Shown one piece after another: positions 16,494 through 23,340 of a stretch of DNA of 29,539 nt. Below the pieces are notes generated by a model, which saw only the letters and a list, made by a program, of their open reading frames with translations, did no database searches and was not told where the DNA came from. A program made the translations under genes and the position numbers. The DNA is from a virus: positions 1 to 29,539 of the IMG/VR virus record IMGVR_UViG_3300035682_000136; one strand, given 5' to 3'. Position 1 is the first letter of the stretch; every line of letters begins with the position of its first letter.

Positions 16494-16682
16494 ATGAACA
16501 CAGTAAATGTTTATCATCAAAGCAAGTTAGTTAAGACATTGGAATTTTTAACTGAGAGACAAGCAGTAAATTATTTAATTGAAAAAGCTTCTGAAGAAAG
16601 TCTTGAAATAAATGATAATTACACCGAAGCTTATAGCGCTGGTGTTAAGCCTGAAACACTTTTAATCTTAAACGAAGCCTAA
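16494..16682 (+). CDS. Small early protein, unknown
   Basis: 62 residues, first gene after the promoter. It is acidic, with a short beta-like start (NTVNVYHQSKLVKTLEFLTE) and helical remainder. No family recognised. First-position, small acidic proteins in phage early operons are often host-takeover factors, but nothing in the sequence proves that. Confidence 0.55.
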   Translation: MNTVNVYHQSKLVKTLEFLTERQAVNYLIEKASEESLEINDNYTEAYSAGVKPETLLILNEA

Positions 16683-16684
16683 TC

Positions 16685-16798
16685 ATGAAAAAAGCACTAA
16701 TCTATTTAGCTATCCTATTCGCAGGTATGTTAATCGCTGGGACATTCGATGCGCAGACAGCAGAACTAGAATCACAACCAAATCACTACAGCAAATGA
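16685..16798 (+). CDS. 37-residue protein with signal-peptide or membrane segment
   Basis: ATG at 16685, 2 bases after the previous stop; KK then a hydrophobic run (ALIYLAILFAGMLIAGTF) and a short polar tail with AQTAELESQ. It may be secreted (cleavage after FDA is possible) or a single-helix membrane peptide. Its TGA overlaps the ATG of the next gene (ATGA at 16795). Confidence 0.5.
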   Translation: MKKALIYLAILFAGMLIAGTFDAQTAELESQPNHYSK

Positions 16799-17025
16799 GC
16801 GAGCAATTAAATTTTTCTAAAACCATCTTTTTATTCTTAGATGATGTAGTGCAAATTACAGAAGCTATAACCCTGGCGCAAAAGACTTGGCGCAAAGAAA
16901 AAGACGGAAATGTTGAATGGGATGCTTACGCAGATGAGCGAATTAATCAACTTGAAGCAGTCCTAAATAAAATTAACGCTACACCCTACAAAGAATTACC
17001 AAACCCTAATACCTTAAATAAATGA
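16795..17025 (+). CDS. Small early protein, unknown
   Basis: 76 residues, helical and charged (FLFLDDVVQITEAITLAQKT, then DAYADERINQLEAVLNKINA). Both ends overlap neighbours by 4 bases, showing a tightly coupled operon. No family recognised. Confidence 0.55.
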   Translation: MSEQLNFSKTIFLFLDDVVQITEAITLAQKTWRKEKDGNVEWDAYADERINQLEAVLNKINATPYKELPNPNTLNK

Positions 17026-17204
17026 AAACACTTTTTGAAATTAAAGAAGTATGCCGCTATGATGGCACTCGTTACTTCCTTTACATTGACAACTCATGCC
17101 ACAAAGTATTCAGTACTTATGATGAAGCTTTTACCGAGTTTACATTAGCTACTAACTTTAGAGAGACTATAACTACTTTAGTCAGCAAGGAGGTAGAGCT
17201 ATGA
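17022..17204 (+). CDS. Small early protein, unknown
   Basis: 60 residues with a beta-rich N-terminal part (IKEVCRYDGTRYFLYIDNSC) and a helical end. Coupled by ATGA to both neighbours. The end of this gene contains the strong Shine-Dalgarno of the next gene. No family recognised. Confidence 0.5.
   Translation: MKTLFEIKEVCRYDGTRYFLYIDNSCHKVFSTYDEAFTEFTLATNFRETITTLVSKEVEL
17187..17194 (+). promoter_or_regulatory. Canonical Shine-Dalgarno (AAGGAGGT)
   Basis: AAGGAGGT ends 6 bases before the ATG at 17201. Full-strength Shine-Dalgarno sites are the exception in this genome, where most genes start behind AT-rich leaders, so this gene start is distinctive. Confidence 0.6.
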
Positions 17205-17437
17205 AGTACCATGTATTAGTAACACCTCTTGACGAGGTGCAAATATCAATAGCTGAGCGCTTAGGAACTGCTAACCTATTTATAGCAGATACTTGGGAAG
17301 TAGCACAGCAGATGCTACCACTACTTATGAAGATTTACAAATTTGATTATACTCCAGTGTGGATTAATGAATACAACGAAGGCGCATTGTATGAGTGGGA
17401 AAATGATGAGGTAGTTATCAGTATAAAAAGAATTTAG
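17201..17437 (+). CDS. Small early protein with Shine-Dalgarno start, unknown
   Basis: 78 residues, aromatic- and acid-rich (MLPLLMKIYKFDYTPVWINE, then EGALYEWENDEVVISIKRI). The ATG is set by AAGGAGGT at 17187-17194. No family recognised. The acidic surface could suit a DNA-mimic or protein-binding role, but this is only a thought. Confidence 0.55.
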   Translation: MKYHVLVTPLDEVQISIAERLGTANLFIADTWEVAQQMLPLLMKIYKFDYTPVWINEYNEGALYEWENDEVVISIKRI

Positions 17438-17465
17438 TATATTAGCAACTTAATTAATAATCAAT

Positions 17466-17696
17466 ATGAACAAACCAAACAATGTAACCGGTAAGGTTAT
17501 CGTAAGTCGGTGGGATGCCGAAGCTTGCGGATGGAAGCTGTACACATCAGCTCACAGCTACTCACTAACTGATTTCTCAACAGCTAAAAAGCATGGAGAG
17601 GTATTCCCTGATGATGGTACTTTCCTGTACCAATTCGAGAGCGAAGGGGAAAGCAATGTACATGACTACTTTATGAGCGACCGCTATGTTATCTGA
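17466..17696 (+). CDS. Small protein, unknown
   Basis: 76 residues with beta-strand-like alternation (GKVIVSRWDAEACGWKLYTS) and acidic C-terminal half. It follows a 28-base AT-rich gap with a promoter-like but imperfect TATATTAG. The next small gene overlaps its end by 11 bases. No family recognised. Confidence 0.55.
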   Translation: MNKPNNVTGKVIVSRWDAEACGWKLYTSAHSYSLTDFSTAKKHGEVFPDDGTFLYQFESEGESNVHDYFMSDRYVI

Positions 17697-17841
17697 TCGC
17701 TACCAAAGCAGATTCATCTGCGTGCAGAGCTCACTACCGGGAGAGGAGTTAGAGTTTAACGAAATGGCATCTAAAGTAGTCTATGAAAGCTGGCGCTCAT
17801 ACTTTCAAAATAACCCCCATGAACTACAGCAGAGAACCTAA
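17686..17841 (+). CDS. 51-residue protein, unknown
   Basis: ATG at 17686 within the end of the previous gene, 51 codons, stop at 17839-17841. Mixed charged and aromatic (QSRFICVQSSLPGEELEFNE, then YESWRSYFQNNP). The 3' end overlaps the SSB-like gene if that starts at 17819. It fills an otherwise empty stretch, which supports it. Confidence 0.45.
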   Translation: MLSDRYQSRFICVQSSLPGEELEFNEMASKVVYESWRSYFQNNPHELQQRT

Positions 17842-18436
17842 TTGGCAGAAGCTCAAGCCTGAGATAGACTGGGATGAGCAGGAAGAAAAGTTAGCAGATA
17901 AGTTAAATAAATACATAAATAAAAACAACACAGTTATGAATCAAGGAATCGTTAAATCACAGAAATTTGTTAGAGAGTGGAATGGCCCATCAGGTACAAT
18001 CTATTACTTCGATTTAATCGTAGAGAATAATGGAGTAAATGAAGTAGGCCAAGTAGGTGTTAAGGATATGAACAGCCCGAAGATTGCAGTAGGCGCTACT
18101 ATTCACTACACAAGTGAAGAGCGCACTGGACCAACAGGCAGAAAGTCAACTAACTTTAAATTGCAGAATCCTAATCCATTTAATGGAGGAGGGACAGGCA
18201 TAGTACAATCAGCATATACTCCGCGCAAAGAATCTCCTGATGTGCAGAATTCTATTAGCAAATCAGTAGCTCTAAACAATGCTGTGCTATTCTGCAAAGA
18301 GCAGAAAGGTAGTAAGCCAGGTGATGTGTTAGATACAGCTGAGATATTCTTAGCATGGCTAAAAGGTGAGGCAGTAGAAGCAGTACAAATTAAAGCAGTA
18401 ACAAATGAAAGCGCAGACGATGAAATGCCATTCTAA
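17819..18436 (+). CDS. Single-stranded DNA-binding-like protein
   Basis: 205 residues from the ATG at 17819; an in-frame ATG at 17936, behind an A-rich leader, would give 166 residues starting directly at the core. An upstream start at 17783 is less likely because it lies deep in the previous gene. From about residue 45 the sequence reads like an OB-fold protein (GTIYYFDLIVENNGVNEVGQ, SPKIAVGATIHYTSEE), with aromatic residues for base stacking. The C-terminus is acidic and ends ADDEMPF, close to the DDxIPF tail through which SSB recruits partners. Its place among replication-type genes agrees. It is a distant SSB or SSB-like protein; moderate confidence. Confidence 0.55.
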   Translation: MNYSREPNWQKLKPEIDWDEQEEKLADKLNKYINKNNTVMNQGIVKSQKFVREWNGPSGTIYYFDLIVENNGVNEVGQVGVKDMNSPKIAVGATIHYTSEERTGPTGRKSTNFKLQNPNPFNGGGTGIVQSAYTPRKESPDVQNSISKSVALNNAVLFCKEQKGSKPGDVLDTAEIFLAWLKGEAVEAVQIKAVTNESADDEMPF

Positions 18437-18641
18437 GCTTACTCCATTTCACGCATGGGTGCGCAGTCATTTTATGACTGTGGCACACTTTGCGGAGGTG
18501 CTTGAGGTAAGTTACCCAACAGCTCAAAAGTACATTAAGCAGCCTCGCTCTATGAAGGTAAGCGATATAGGTAAGCTATCTAATGTTACTGAGGAAGAGA
18601 TACCATACATACTGGAATTAATGAATGATAGTAAACCATGA
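18405..18641 (+). CDS. Helix-turn-helix DNA-binding protein
   Basis: 78 residues. The central part (MTVAHFAEVLEVSYPTAQKY followed by IKQPRSMKVSDIGKLS) has the spacing of a Cro/cI-type helix-turn-helix: helix, small turn, recognition helix with ...SYPTAQKYI. The start at 18405 overlaps the SSB-like gene by 32 bases; an in-frame ATG at 18420 would overlap by 17. It may regulate phage transcription, possibly at the nearby promoter or the repeat region at 24859-24949, but the target is unknown. Confidence 0.5.
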   Translation: MKAQTMKCHSKLTPFHAWVRSHFMTVAHFAEVLEVSYPTAQKYIKQPRSMKVSDIGKLSNVTEEEIPYILELMNDSKP

Positions 18642-18883
18642 ATAACAATAACGGAAGCATTATAGATCAGTTATATTTTGAGTTAGCTTTTGAAATGCAC
18701 TGGACTCCTGCTATGGAGGAATTGTTTGAACAAGCCCGAAATATACATAGGCAGGAAATTGAACAAGCCTTTATGGAAGGTAGTAAATTAAAATTTGTAA
18801 ATAAAGATTCATTTAGTCAATCTCTTGAGGCAAGAATTGAAGCAAGAGTTTTTTATAATTCTAAATATAAAGAGGATGAGTAA
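18638..18883 (+). CDS. Small conserved phage protein, unknown
   Basis: 81 residues, acidic and helical (AFEMHWTPAMEELFEQARNI, then EQAFMEGSKLKFV). I have seen similar short helical proteins with an 'AFMEGS'-like stretch in Bacteroidetes phages, without a function. It is coupled to both neighbours by overlaps of 4 and 8 bases. Confidence 0.55.
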   Translation: MNNNNGSIIDQLYFELAFEMHWTPAMEELFEQARNIHRQEIEQAFMEGSKLKFVNKDSFSQSLEARIEARVFYNSKYKEDE

Positions 18884-19364
18884 AGTAATAGATAGAAAGA
18901 TAGCAGATATATTGCTGCTAATCCCTGCAGATGGGCAGCAGTTCGCACGTCAAAGATTAGATAACTTAGTGCGAGCTGTAAATGAGAGTGAGATACCGGA
19001 GCTTAAGTGGAAATCAATTAACGGCATAGCAGAATCACTAAACGAGGCTAAGGCTAAGGAGATGTTACAGATTATATTTGAGCATGGCTACTGCACTTGG
19101 GAACAGCTTAAAGGCAGGAGCAGGCATAGAGAGGTGAATGATATTAGGCAGATATGCATGTGGATAGTTCGCAACGGTACCAGCATGAGCTACCAAAATG
19201 TAGGGCTAATATTTGTCAGGCATCACGCTACTATCCTGCACGCTATTAATCACGTAGAGGCAATGCTGCAAACTGATCCATTATATCGGGCATGTGTACA
19301 GTCTATTTTAGATAAGCTACAAGATGCTAATTTGCAGAGATTGTATAATAAATTAACTCAATAA
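18876..19364 (+). CDS. DnaA domain IV-like DNA-binding protein without AAA+ domain
   Basis: 162 residues from the ATG at 18876, which overlaps the previous stop. Residues about 80-148 match the C-terminal DNA-binding domain of DnaA: RHREVNDIRQICMWIVRNGT, then YQNVGLIF, then VRHHATILHAI (116-124), corresponding to the signature DHSTVLHAV of the DnaA-box binding helix-turn-helix. The ATPase part of DnaA is missing; the first 78 residues are helical and unrelated. It could bind DnaA-box-like sites in phage or host origin and act as initiator or as a competitor of host DnaA. Function is inferred from the domain. Confidence 0.7.
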   Translation: MSKVIDRKIADILLLIPADGQQFARQRLDNLVRAVNESEIPELKWKSINGIAESLNEAKAKEMLQIIFEHGYCTWEQLKGRSRHREVNDIRQICMWIVRNGTSMSYQNVGLIFVRHHATILHAINHVEAMLQTDPLYRACVQSILDKLQDANLQRLYNKLTQ

Positions 19365-19381
19365 TCATAAATCAAATAATC

Positions 19382-19831
19382 ATGAAACAAACCACAATGC
19401 AATTCGAGAAAAAAACAAAGCAGCCTTTGACATTAGAAAGATTACAAGCTGGTATAGATTTAATTGCTAAGACAAATAACGCAACTAAATCTTTAAGGCA
19501 AGTAGGGCTATCAGGATCTTACATACAATATTTAGTCAAGGCTCGAATTTTAGTAAGGATAAATGGCCATAAAGTAGAAGTTATTAAGCCTGTTTTAGAG
19601 CGTAAAGATTTTTATAGAGTAAAAGATATTCAGACTAAACACCTGCAGAAATTTTATAGCAGAAGAAATGAAGTAACCGGTTACAACCAGTTACCTAAAT
19701 CTGATACTGATATGCTTGGATTAGTCAATATGCCTAAGATTGAATCTAAGCGTAGCTATAAGCCAAGAGTAAAAAAAGCTGTAGCACTGCCCTGGTGGAA
19801 GAGAATCTTACTATATTTGGCTAATCGATAA
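19382..19831 (+). CDS. Basic protein, unknown
   Basis: 149 residues, strongly basic, with a possible helix-turn-helix-like segment around LRQVGLSGSYIQYLVKARIL and a C-terminal basic/Trp segment (KKAVALPWWKRILLYLANR). The high positive charge suggests nucleic-acid binding. It begins after a leader with repeated AATCAT words and no Shine-Dalgarno. No family recognised. Confidence 0.55.
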   Translation: MKQTTMQFEKKTKQPLTLERLQAGIDLIAKTNNATKSLRQVGLSGSYIQYLVKARILVRINGHKVEVIKPVLERKDFYRVKDIQTKHLQKFYSRRNEVTGYNQLPKSDTDMLGLVNMPKIESKRSYKPRVKKAVALPWWKRILLYLANR

Positions 19832-19842
19832 TCTTAAACCAA

Positions 19843-20166
19843 ATGATGACTATTCTATTAAAGCGCATAGAAGCGCTCGAAGAGAGGGTAAAGGCGCTTG
19901 AATCTAAGCGCTCTACCTCTACCAAATTTTCACCCCCATCACTATCAGATGTAGTAACCTACTTAGAAGATTTAGTGTTAGCTAAGAAATTCTATTGCCA
20001 CTATGAATCTAACGGATGGAAAGTAGGTAAGAATTCTATGAAGAGCTGGCGAGCAGCTGCAGATCAGTGGAGAGCACGTGAGATTAACCAAAATAAAAAT
20101 ACACAAGATGAGCAAAGAATTGGTCGCATCAGTACAGCAGAGCTTCAATCGTTCACTAAGCGCTGA
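19843..20166 (+). CDS. Coiled-coil protein with replication-protein-like C-terminal motif
   Basis: 107 residues. The first 25 form a heptad-type coil (LLKRIEALEERVKALESKRS). Residues about 45-78 read FYCHYESNGWKVGKNSMKSW, a motif I know from the C-terminal parts of Bacteroidetes phage and plasmid replication-associated proteins, where it often ends with a W...WRxRE helix. The coil would give oligomerisation. It overlaps the next gene by 59 bases if that starts at 20108. Role in replication is inferred. Confidence 0.55.
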   Translation: MMTILLKRIEALEERVKALESKRSTSTKFSPPSLSDVVTYLEDLVLAKKFYCHYESNGWKVGKNSMKSWRAAADQWRAREINQNKNTQDEQRIGRISTAELQSFTKR

Positions 20167-20848
20167 AGAGAGAGCTATAGCTGAGTGCATTAGCTCACCT
20201 AAGCTACACACGTTAAATGAGCAGGAGTTCAGAGAGCTGATAGCTCAGGCAGCTGTAATCAATTCGATTAAAGCTTTACCATCAGATATAGAAGTAACTC
20301 TACTTCAGCAAGTTACACAAAATACGTATCGGAGTACAAGTATTAAGGATTGGCAGAATGCGTTTCTCTATAATGCTATAGGCAAAGACTTTGAAAGAGT
20401 AGAAGCTTTTAACCTATTCAGCATCTCGTTTATGGCCGATGTGCTTAAGCGCTATGAGGAATACAAAGCAAAGGTATGGAGAGAGTTAAACAAGGCGCTT
20501 GTATTACCGGAAGCTGAGATAAAACACATAGAGCCTACTGATCCTTTAAATGTTCTGCACGCTGATGTAGATAGATGGAATGATGGTAAGCATACTTGGG
20601 TAGAGATATCTGCACCTTACAACTGCCAGCGTCTCTTTAAGCAAGGCATCTATAAGAAATCTCAATGGCAGCCCGAAGTATGGGCACGCTTTGAAGATAT
20701 TGCCAAGCAAAAGGTAGAGGGTAAATTCAAGGCATCTAACAAAGTGATCTTAGGCGAATCTGCACAAGCTGAATTTGATGGCTTGCAAAAGATAGAGCTG
20801 AGTAGACTTATCTATATTGACATTATTAAACAAATTAACAATGGCTAA
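20108..20848 (+). CDS. Conserved Bacteroidetes-phage protein of the replication region, unknown
   Basis: 246 residues from the ATG at 20108 (a longer in-frame start at 20078 adds 10 residues inside the previous gene). The middle (SIKDWQNAFLYNAIGKDFER then FNLFSISFMADVLKRYEEYK) resembles proteins found next to replication genes in many Bacteroidetes phages; their function is not known to me. It is mostly helical with several Trp. It is followed within 10 bases (overlapping) by the HNH gene. Confidence 0.55.
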   Translation: MSKELVASVQQSFNRSLSAEERAIAECISSPKLHTLNEQEFRELIAQAAVINSIKALPSDIEVTLLQQVTQNTYRSTSIKDWQNAFLYNAIGKDFERVEAFNLFSISFMADVLKRYEEYKAKVWRELNKALVLPEAEIKHIEPTDPLNVLHADVDRWNDGKHTWVEISAPYNCQRLFKQGIYKKSQWQPEVWARFEDIAKQKVEGKFKASNKVILGESAQAEFDGLQKIELSRLIYIDIIKQINNG

Positions 20849-21470
20849 AGATTGGACCGTAGAAGAAATGCAGTACCTGGTTAATCACTACGCTGATAAC
20901 TTTACTGAGGATGTAGCTAAGGCTTTAAATAGAACTGTTAGCGGAGTGTATGGTAAAGCTTATTCTCTTGACATTAAAAAGAGCAAGCTGCATCATGAGA
21001 AGGTAATGGCTAAGACTTCGGTAAAGCTAAAAGAAAATTCTAAGATACACCGTTACGCTAAAGGTCATGAGCCTGCTAACAAAGGAAAGAAAGTAGCTCC
21101 ATCTACCTACAATAAGTGCGCTCCAACGATGTTTAAGAAAGGTAATAAACCTCACAACTTTAAGCCTGTAGGAAGTGAACGTATTACTAAGGATGGATAT
21201 CTAGAGCGCAAGATAGCTAATCCTAAAACTTGGAAAGGTTTGCATATTTTGATATGGGAAGAGGCTAATGGTCCCGTTCCAGCAAAGCACAAGGTAGTAT
21301 TTAAGGATAACAATCAGCTAAATTATGACCTGAGTAATCTTGAATGCCTTTCTTATGCTGATGTAATGCGCAGAAATAGCATAGTTAGATACCCTGCAGA
21401 TCTAAGATTTGCAATGAAAACACTTAAAAAACTTAAAAAACAAATAAACAATGGCCAGAAACAAAATTGA
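20841..21470 (+). CDS. HNH endonuclease with N-terminal SANT/Myb-like domain
   Basis: 209 residues from the ATG at 20841. Residues 3-45 (WTVEEMQYLVNHYADN, then VAKALNRTVSGVYGKAYSL) look like a small Myb/SANT-type DNA-binding fold. Residues about 110-175 form an HNH_3-type nuclease: DGYLERKI, H135 in the GLHILIWE helix, H150 in PAKHKVVFKDNN, then LSNLECLSYAD. Such enzymes can be homing-type endonucleases or act in packaging and recombination. It lies in line with neighbours and does not interrupt a gene, so it is not obviously a selfish insertion. The tail is Lys-rich. Confidence 0.7.
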   Translation: MAKDWTVEEMQYLVNHYADNFTEDVAKALNRTVSGVYGKAYSLDIKKSKLHHEKVMAKTSVKLKENSKIHRYAKGHEPANKGKKVAPSTYNKCAPTMFKKGNKPHNFKPVGSERITKDGYLERKIANPKTWKGLHILIWEEANGPVPAKHKVVFKDNNQLNYDLSNLECLSYADVMRRNSIVRYPADLRFAMKTLKKLKKQINNGQKQN

Positions 21471-21708
21471 AGATTTAAGAAATCACCTCTTTGAAGTAAT
21501 AGAAGCGCTTAAAGATGGGGATATTGAGATGGATAAAGCAAAGACTATAGCAGATGTAGCGCAAGTAATTGTGAACAGCGCTAAAGTAGAAGTCGATTTC
21601 ATGAAGGTAGTACATGGTAATGGTAGTGGATTTATTCCTTTAGATAACCGAGGGAGTTATGAGACTGCTAAGCAGCTAACTGTAGGAGGTGAAGATGAAA
21701 ATATTTGA
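21451..21708 (+). CDS. Small conserved protein next to HNH gene, unknown
   Basis: 85 residues. The segment DLRNHLFEVIEALKDGDIEM then AKTIADVAQVIVNSAKVEVD is a pattern I recognise from many phages, where it lies close to HNH/replication genes, function unknown. It overlaps the HNH gene by 20 bases. Its last codons (VGGEDE) contain the Shine-Dalgarno of the next gene. Confidence 0.6.
   Translation: MARNKIEDLRNHLFEVIEALKDGDIEMDKAKTIADVAQVIVNSAKVEVDFMKVVHGNGSGFIPLDNRGSYETAKQLTVGGEDENI
21684..21690 (+). promoter_or_regulatory. Canonical Shine-Dalgarno (AGGAGGT) inside preceding gene
   Basis: AGGAGGT ends 4 bases before the ATG at 21695 and decides this start over the GTG at 21689. It is one of only two full Shine-Dalgarno sites I found at gene starts in this window. 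Confidence 0.55.
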
Positions 21709-22042
21709 ATTTAATGAGCACGATGTATGCGAAAATCCTATTCTTAAAACGCTAAAATGCCTGAAGGGATATGAAGCTCAGATTAGTGTAGCTATTGTTA
21801 AGAATGGTAAGTGGAGTTATGCTATTAGATTTTATGGTAAAGATCAGGGATGGGGACAGCCTTTAATTTATCACGCTCAACACAATGTATTTGATACGCA
21901 AGAGGAAGCGTATAGAGCAGGCGCTGTACTTCTTTACAATCAAATAAAATCTAATAACGATTACAAGAGATATGATAGAATTTTAGATATTCTTTTATCC
22001 GATATTAGTACTAAGGCTGAGAATCAATTAACACTATTCTGA
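21695..22042 (+). CDS. Small protein ending in a beta-clamp binding motif
   Basis: 115 residues from the ATG at 21695, supported by AGGAGGT. The body is alpha/beta with many aromatics (GKWSYAIRFYGKDQGWGQPL, then AQHNVFDTQEEAYRAGAVLL). The final residues are ENQLTLF: QLTLF fits the bacterial sliding-clamp binding consensus QLxLF and stands at the extreme C-terminus, where such motifs are usually free to bind. The protein could be tethered to the host or phage clamp, or block it. The body has no family I can name. The intrinsic terminator at 22097 ends the operon after it. Confidence 0.55.
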   Translation: MKIFEFNEHDVCENPILKTLKCLKGYEAQISVAIVKNGKWSYAIRFYGKDQGWGQPLIYHAQHNVFDTQEEAYRAGAVLLYNQIKSNNDYKRYDRILDILLSDISTKAENQLTLF

Positions 22043-22059
22043 TTTAATTATCTAATTTC

Positions 22060-22083
22060 TTCCACTAACAAGTAGGTGTTAGT
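22060..22083 (+). promoter_or_regulatory. Leader-like word and hairpin upstream of terminator
   Basis: TTCCACTAACAA (22060-22071) resembles the repeated element at 8878 and 9503. It overlaps a 7-bp perfect inverted repeat, ACTAACA (22064-22070) and TGTTAGT (22077-22083), with a 6-base loop. A second hairpin, the terminator, follows 13 bases later. Confidence 0.4.
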
Positions 22084-22096
22084 AACTAACTTAAAG

Positions 22097-22122
22097 AGCT
22101 CAGCACTATGCTGGGCTTTTTT
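22097..22122 (+). terminator. Intrinsic terminator
   Basis: AGCTCAGC (22097-22104), loop ACTAT, GCTGGGCT (22110-22117) form an 8-pair stem with one G-T pair, followed directly by T6 (22117-22122). This is a textbook rho-independent terminator and closes the operon that starts at 16427. The next ATG is only 14 bases further on, so downstream genes need read-through or an own promoter that I could not find. Confidence 0.85.
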
Positions 22123-22136
22123 ATTAACCTTTACTT

Positions 22137-22487
22137 ATGAATCTATTTAAAAGAAAGAAGGAGCCAATAGATTTAAATGCCAAGCTGTTACCTGAGCTGT
22201 GCAGCTGCACTATTATACAGTGGAATTACAGCGAAGATATAGGCCTTGAGTCTACTTATGCAGAGGATATTCCTTTTATGTTTGATGCAAGAAAGTGCGT
22301 AGGCATACAGGCAGAAGTAGAGTTTAGAAAAGATGGTACTTACTACGTAGGAGAGCGCACCTTAGCGCTGATGCAGGGCATAGATAATGCAATAGTAATA
22401 GATGTACCTTACAACGAATTTAAAAAGCATTTTCAGGAGTTAAAATCTAACATAATCACAAATGATTACATCATATCGCGAGGGTAG
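22137..22487 (+). CDS. Protein of unknown function before metallophosphoesterase
   Basis: 116 residues, N-terminus basic (NLFKRKKEP), then mixed alpha/beta sequence with GIQAEVEFRKDGTYYVGERT. It overlaps the phosphoesterase gene by 26 bases. No family recognised. It begins right after the terminator, which makes its transcription a question. Confidence 0.55.
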   Translation: MNLFKRKKEPIDLNAKLLPELCSCTIIQWNYSEDIGLESTYAEDIPFMFDARKCVGIQAEVEFRKDGTYYVGERTLALMQGIDNAIVIDVPYNEFKKHFQELKSNIITNDYIISRG

Positions 22488-23340
22488 AAATGTCATAATC
22501 ACTACTTGCAAGAGTGGAGATAAGTTTTTAATGATGAGCGACCTGCACTGGGATAATCCCCATTGTGATAGAAAGCTATTAAAGGCACACTTAGATAAAT
22601 GCTTAGCTGAAAACATTAGCTTTGCTGTTAATGGAGATTTATTTTGCTGCATGCAGGGCAAGTATGATCCTCGTAGAAGTAAGCAAGACATCTTACCGGA
22701 GCATAACGTAGCTAATTACTTAGATGCCTTAGTTAATACTGCAATAGATTGGTTTAAACCATATGCTCACCTGATGGTATTTGTTGGATATGGTAATCAT
22801 GAGACTGCTATAATAAAGAACTGTGAAACTGATTTAATAGAGCGCTTTGTTAGTGGCCTTAACCGAGAAGCTGGCACTAATGTATTAGTAGGTGGCTATG
22901 GTGGTTGGTGGATACATAGAGTAATGAAAAGCGAAAAGAGTGCCTTAGTGTTTAAAACAAAATACTATCATGGATCAGGAGGAGGAGGAGTAGTTACTAA
23001 GGGAGTTATTCAGAATAACCGAATGGGTGTTATGATAGATGGAGCTGACTGCATTTGGGCAGGCCACGTGCACGAGCTTTACCATCACTCAGATATGGTA
23101 GAGGAATTATGCTATGCTGCAAATGGTGGCTATAGAATCAATATGAGATATGTGCATCACATTAGAACTGCAAGCTATAAAGAAGAGTATGACGAGGGCT
23201 TTATGGGCTTTCACGTTGAACGCATGAGACCTCCTAAACCTTTGGGCGCATATTTGTTACAGTTAGATTTAGAAAGAATAACTAAACCCGTTGACACTAC
23301 ATTAGTAATACCTACTTTTGTGCAATGGAGAGACAAATAA
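22462..23340 (+). CDS. Calcineurin-like metallophosphoesterase
   Basis: 292 residues. All blocks of the two-metal phosphoesterase fold are present: D27-x-H29 (MSDLHWD), G58-D59 (VNGDLF), G111-N112-H113-E114 (GYGNHET), H170 (KYYHGS) and G201-H202-V203-H204 (AGHVHE). Such enzymes in phages may be nucleases (SbcD/Mre11-like) or phosphatases acting on DNA ends or nucleotides; the substrate cannot be told. The Cys pair in LFCCMQ and the long Gly run GSGGGGV are family variations. Its last 16 bases overlap the large terminase gene, suggesting joint expression with DNA packaging. Confidence 0.8.
   Translation: MITSYREGRNVIITTCKSGDKFLMMSDLHWDNPHCDRKLLKAHLDKCLAENISFAVNGDLFCCMQGKYDPRRSKQDILPEHNVANYLDALVNTAIDWFKPYAHLMVFVGYGNHETAIIKNCETDLIERFVSGLNREAGTNVLVGGYGGWWIHRVMKSEKSALVFKTKYYHGSGGGGVVTKGVIQNNRMGVMIDGADCIWAGHVHELYHHSDMVEELCYAANGGYRINMRYVHHIRTASYKEEYDEGFMGFHVERMRPPKPLGAYLLQLDLERITKPVDTTLVIPTFVQWRDK

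Noticed and set aside
17437-17466. Promoter at TATATTAG before 17466
   Set aside because: It deviates from TAnnTTTG and no -33 TTTG was found at the right distance.
20841-21470. HNH gene as a selfish homing insertion
   Set aside because: It overlaps both neighbours in the normal operon manner and does not split any gene; no intron or intein borders seen.
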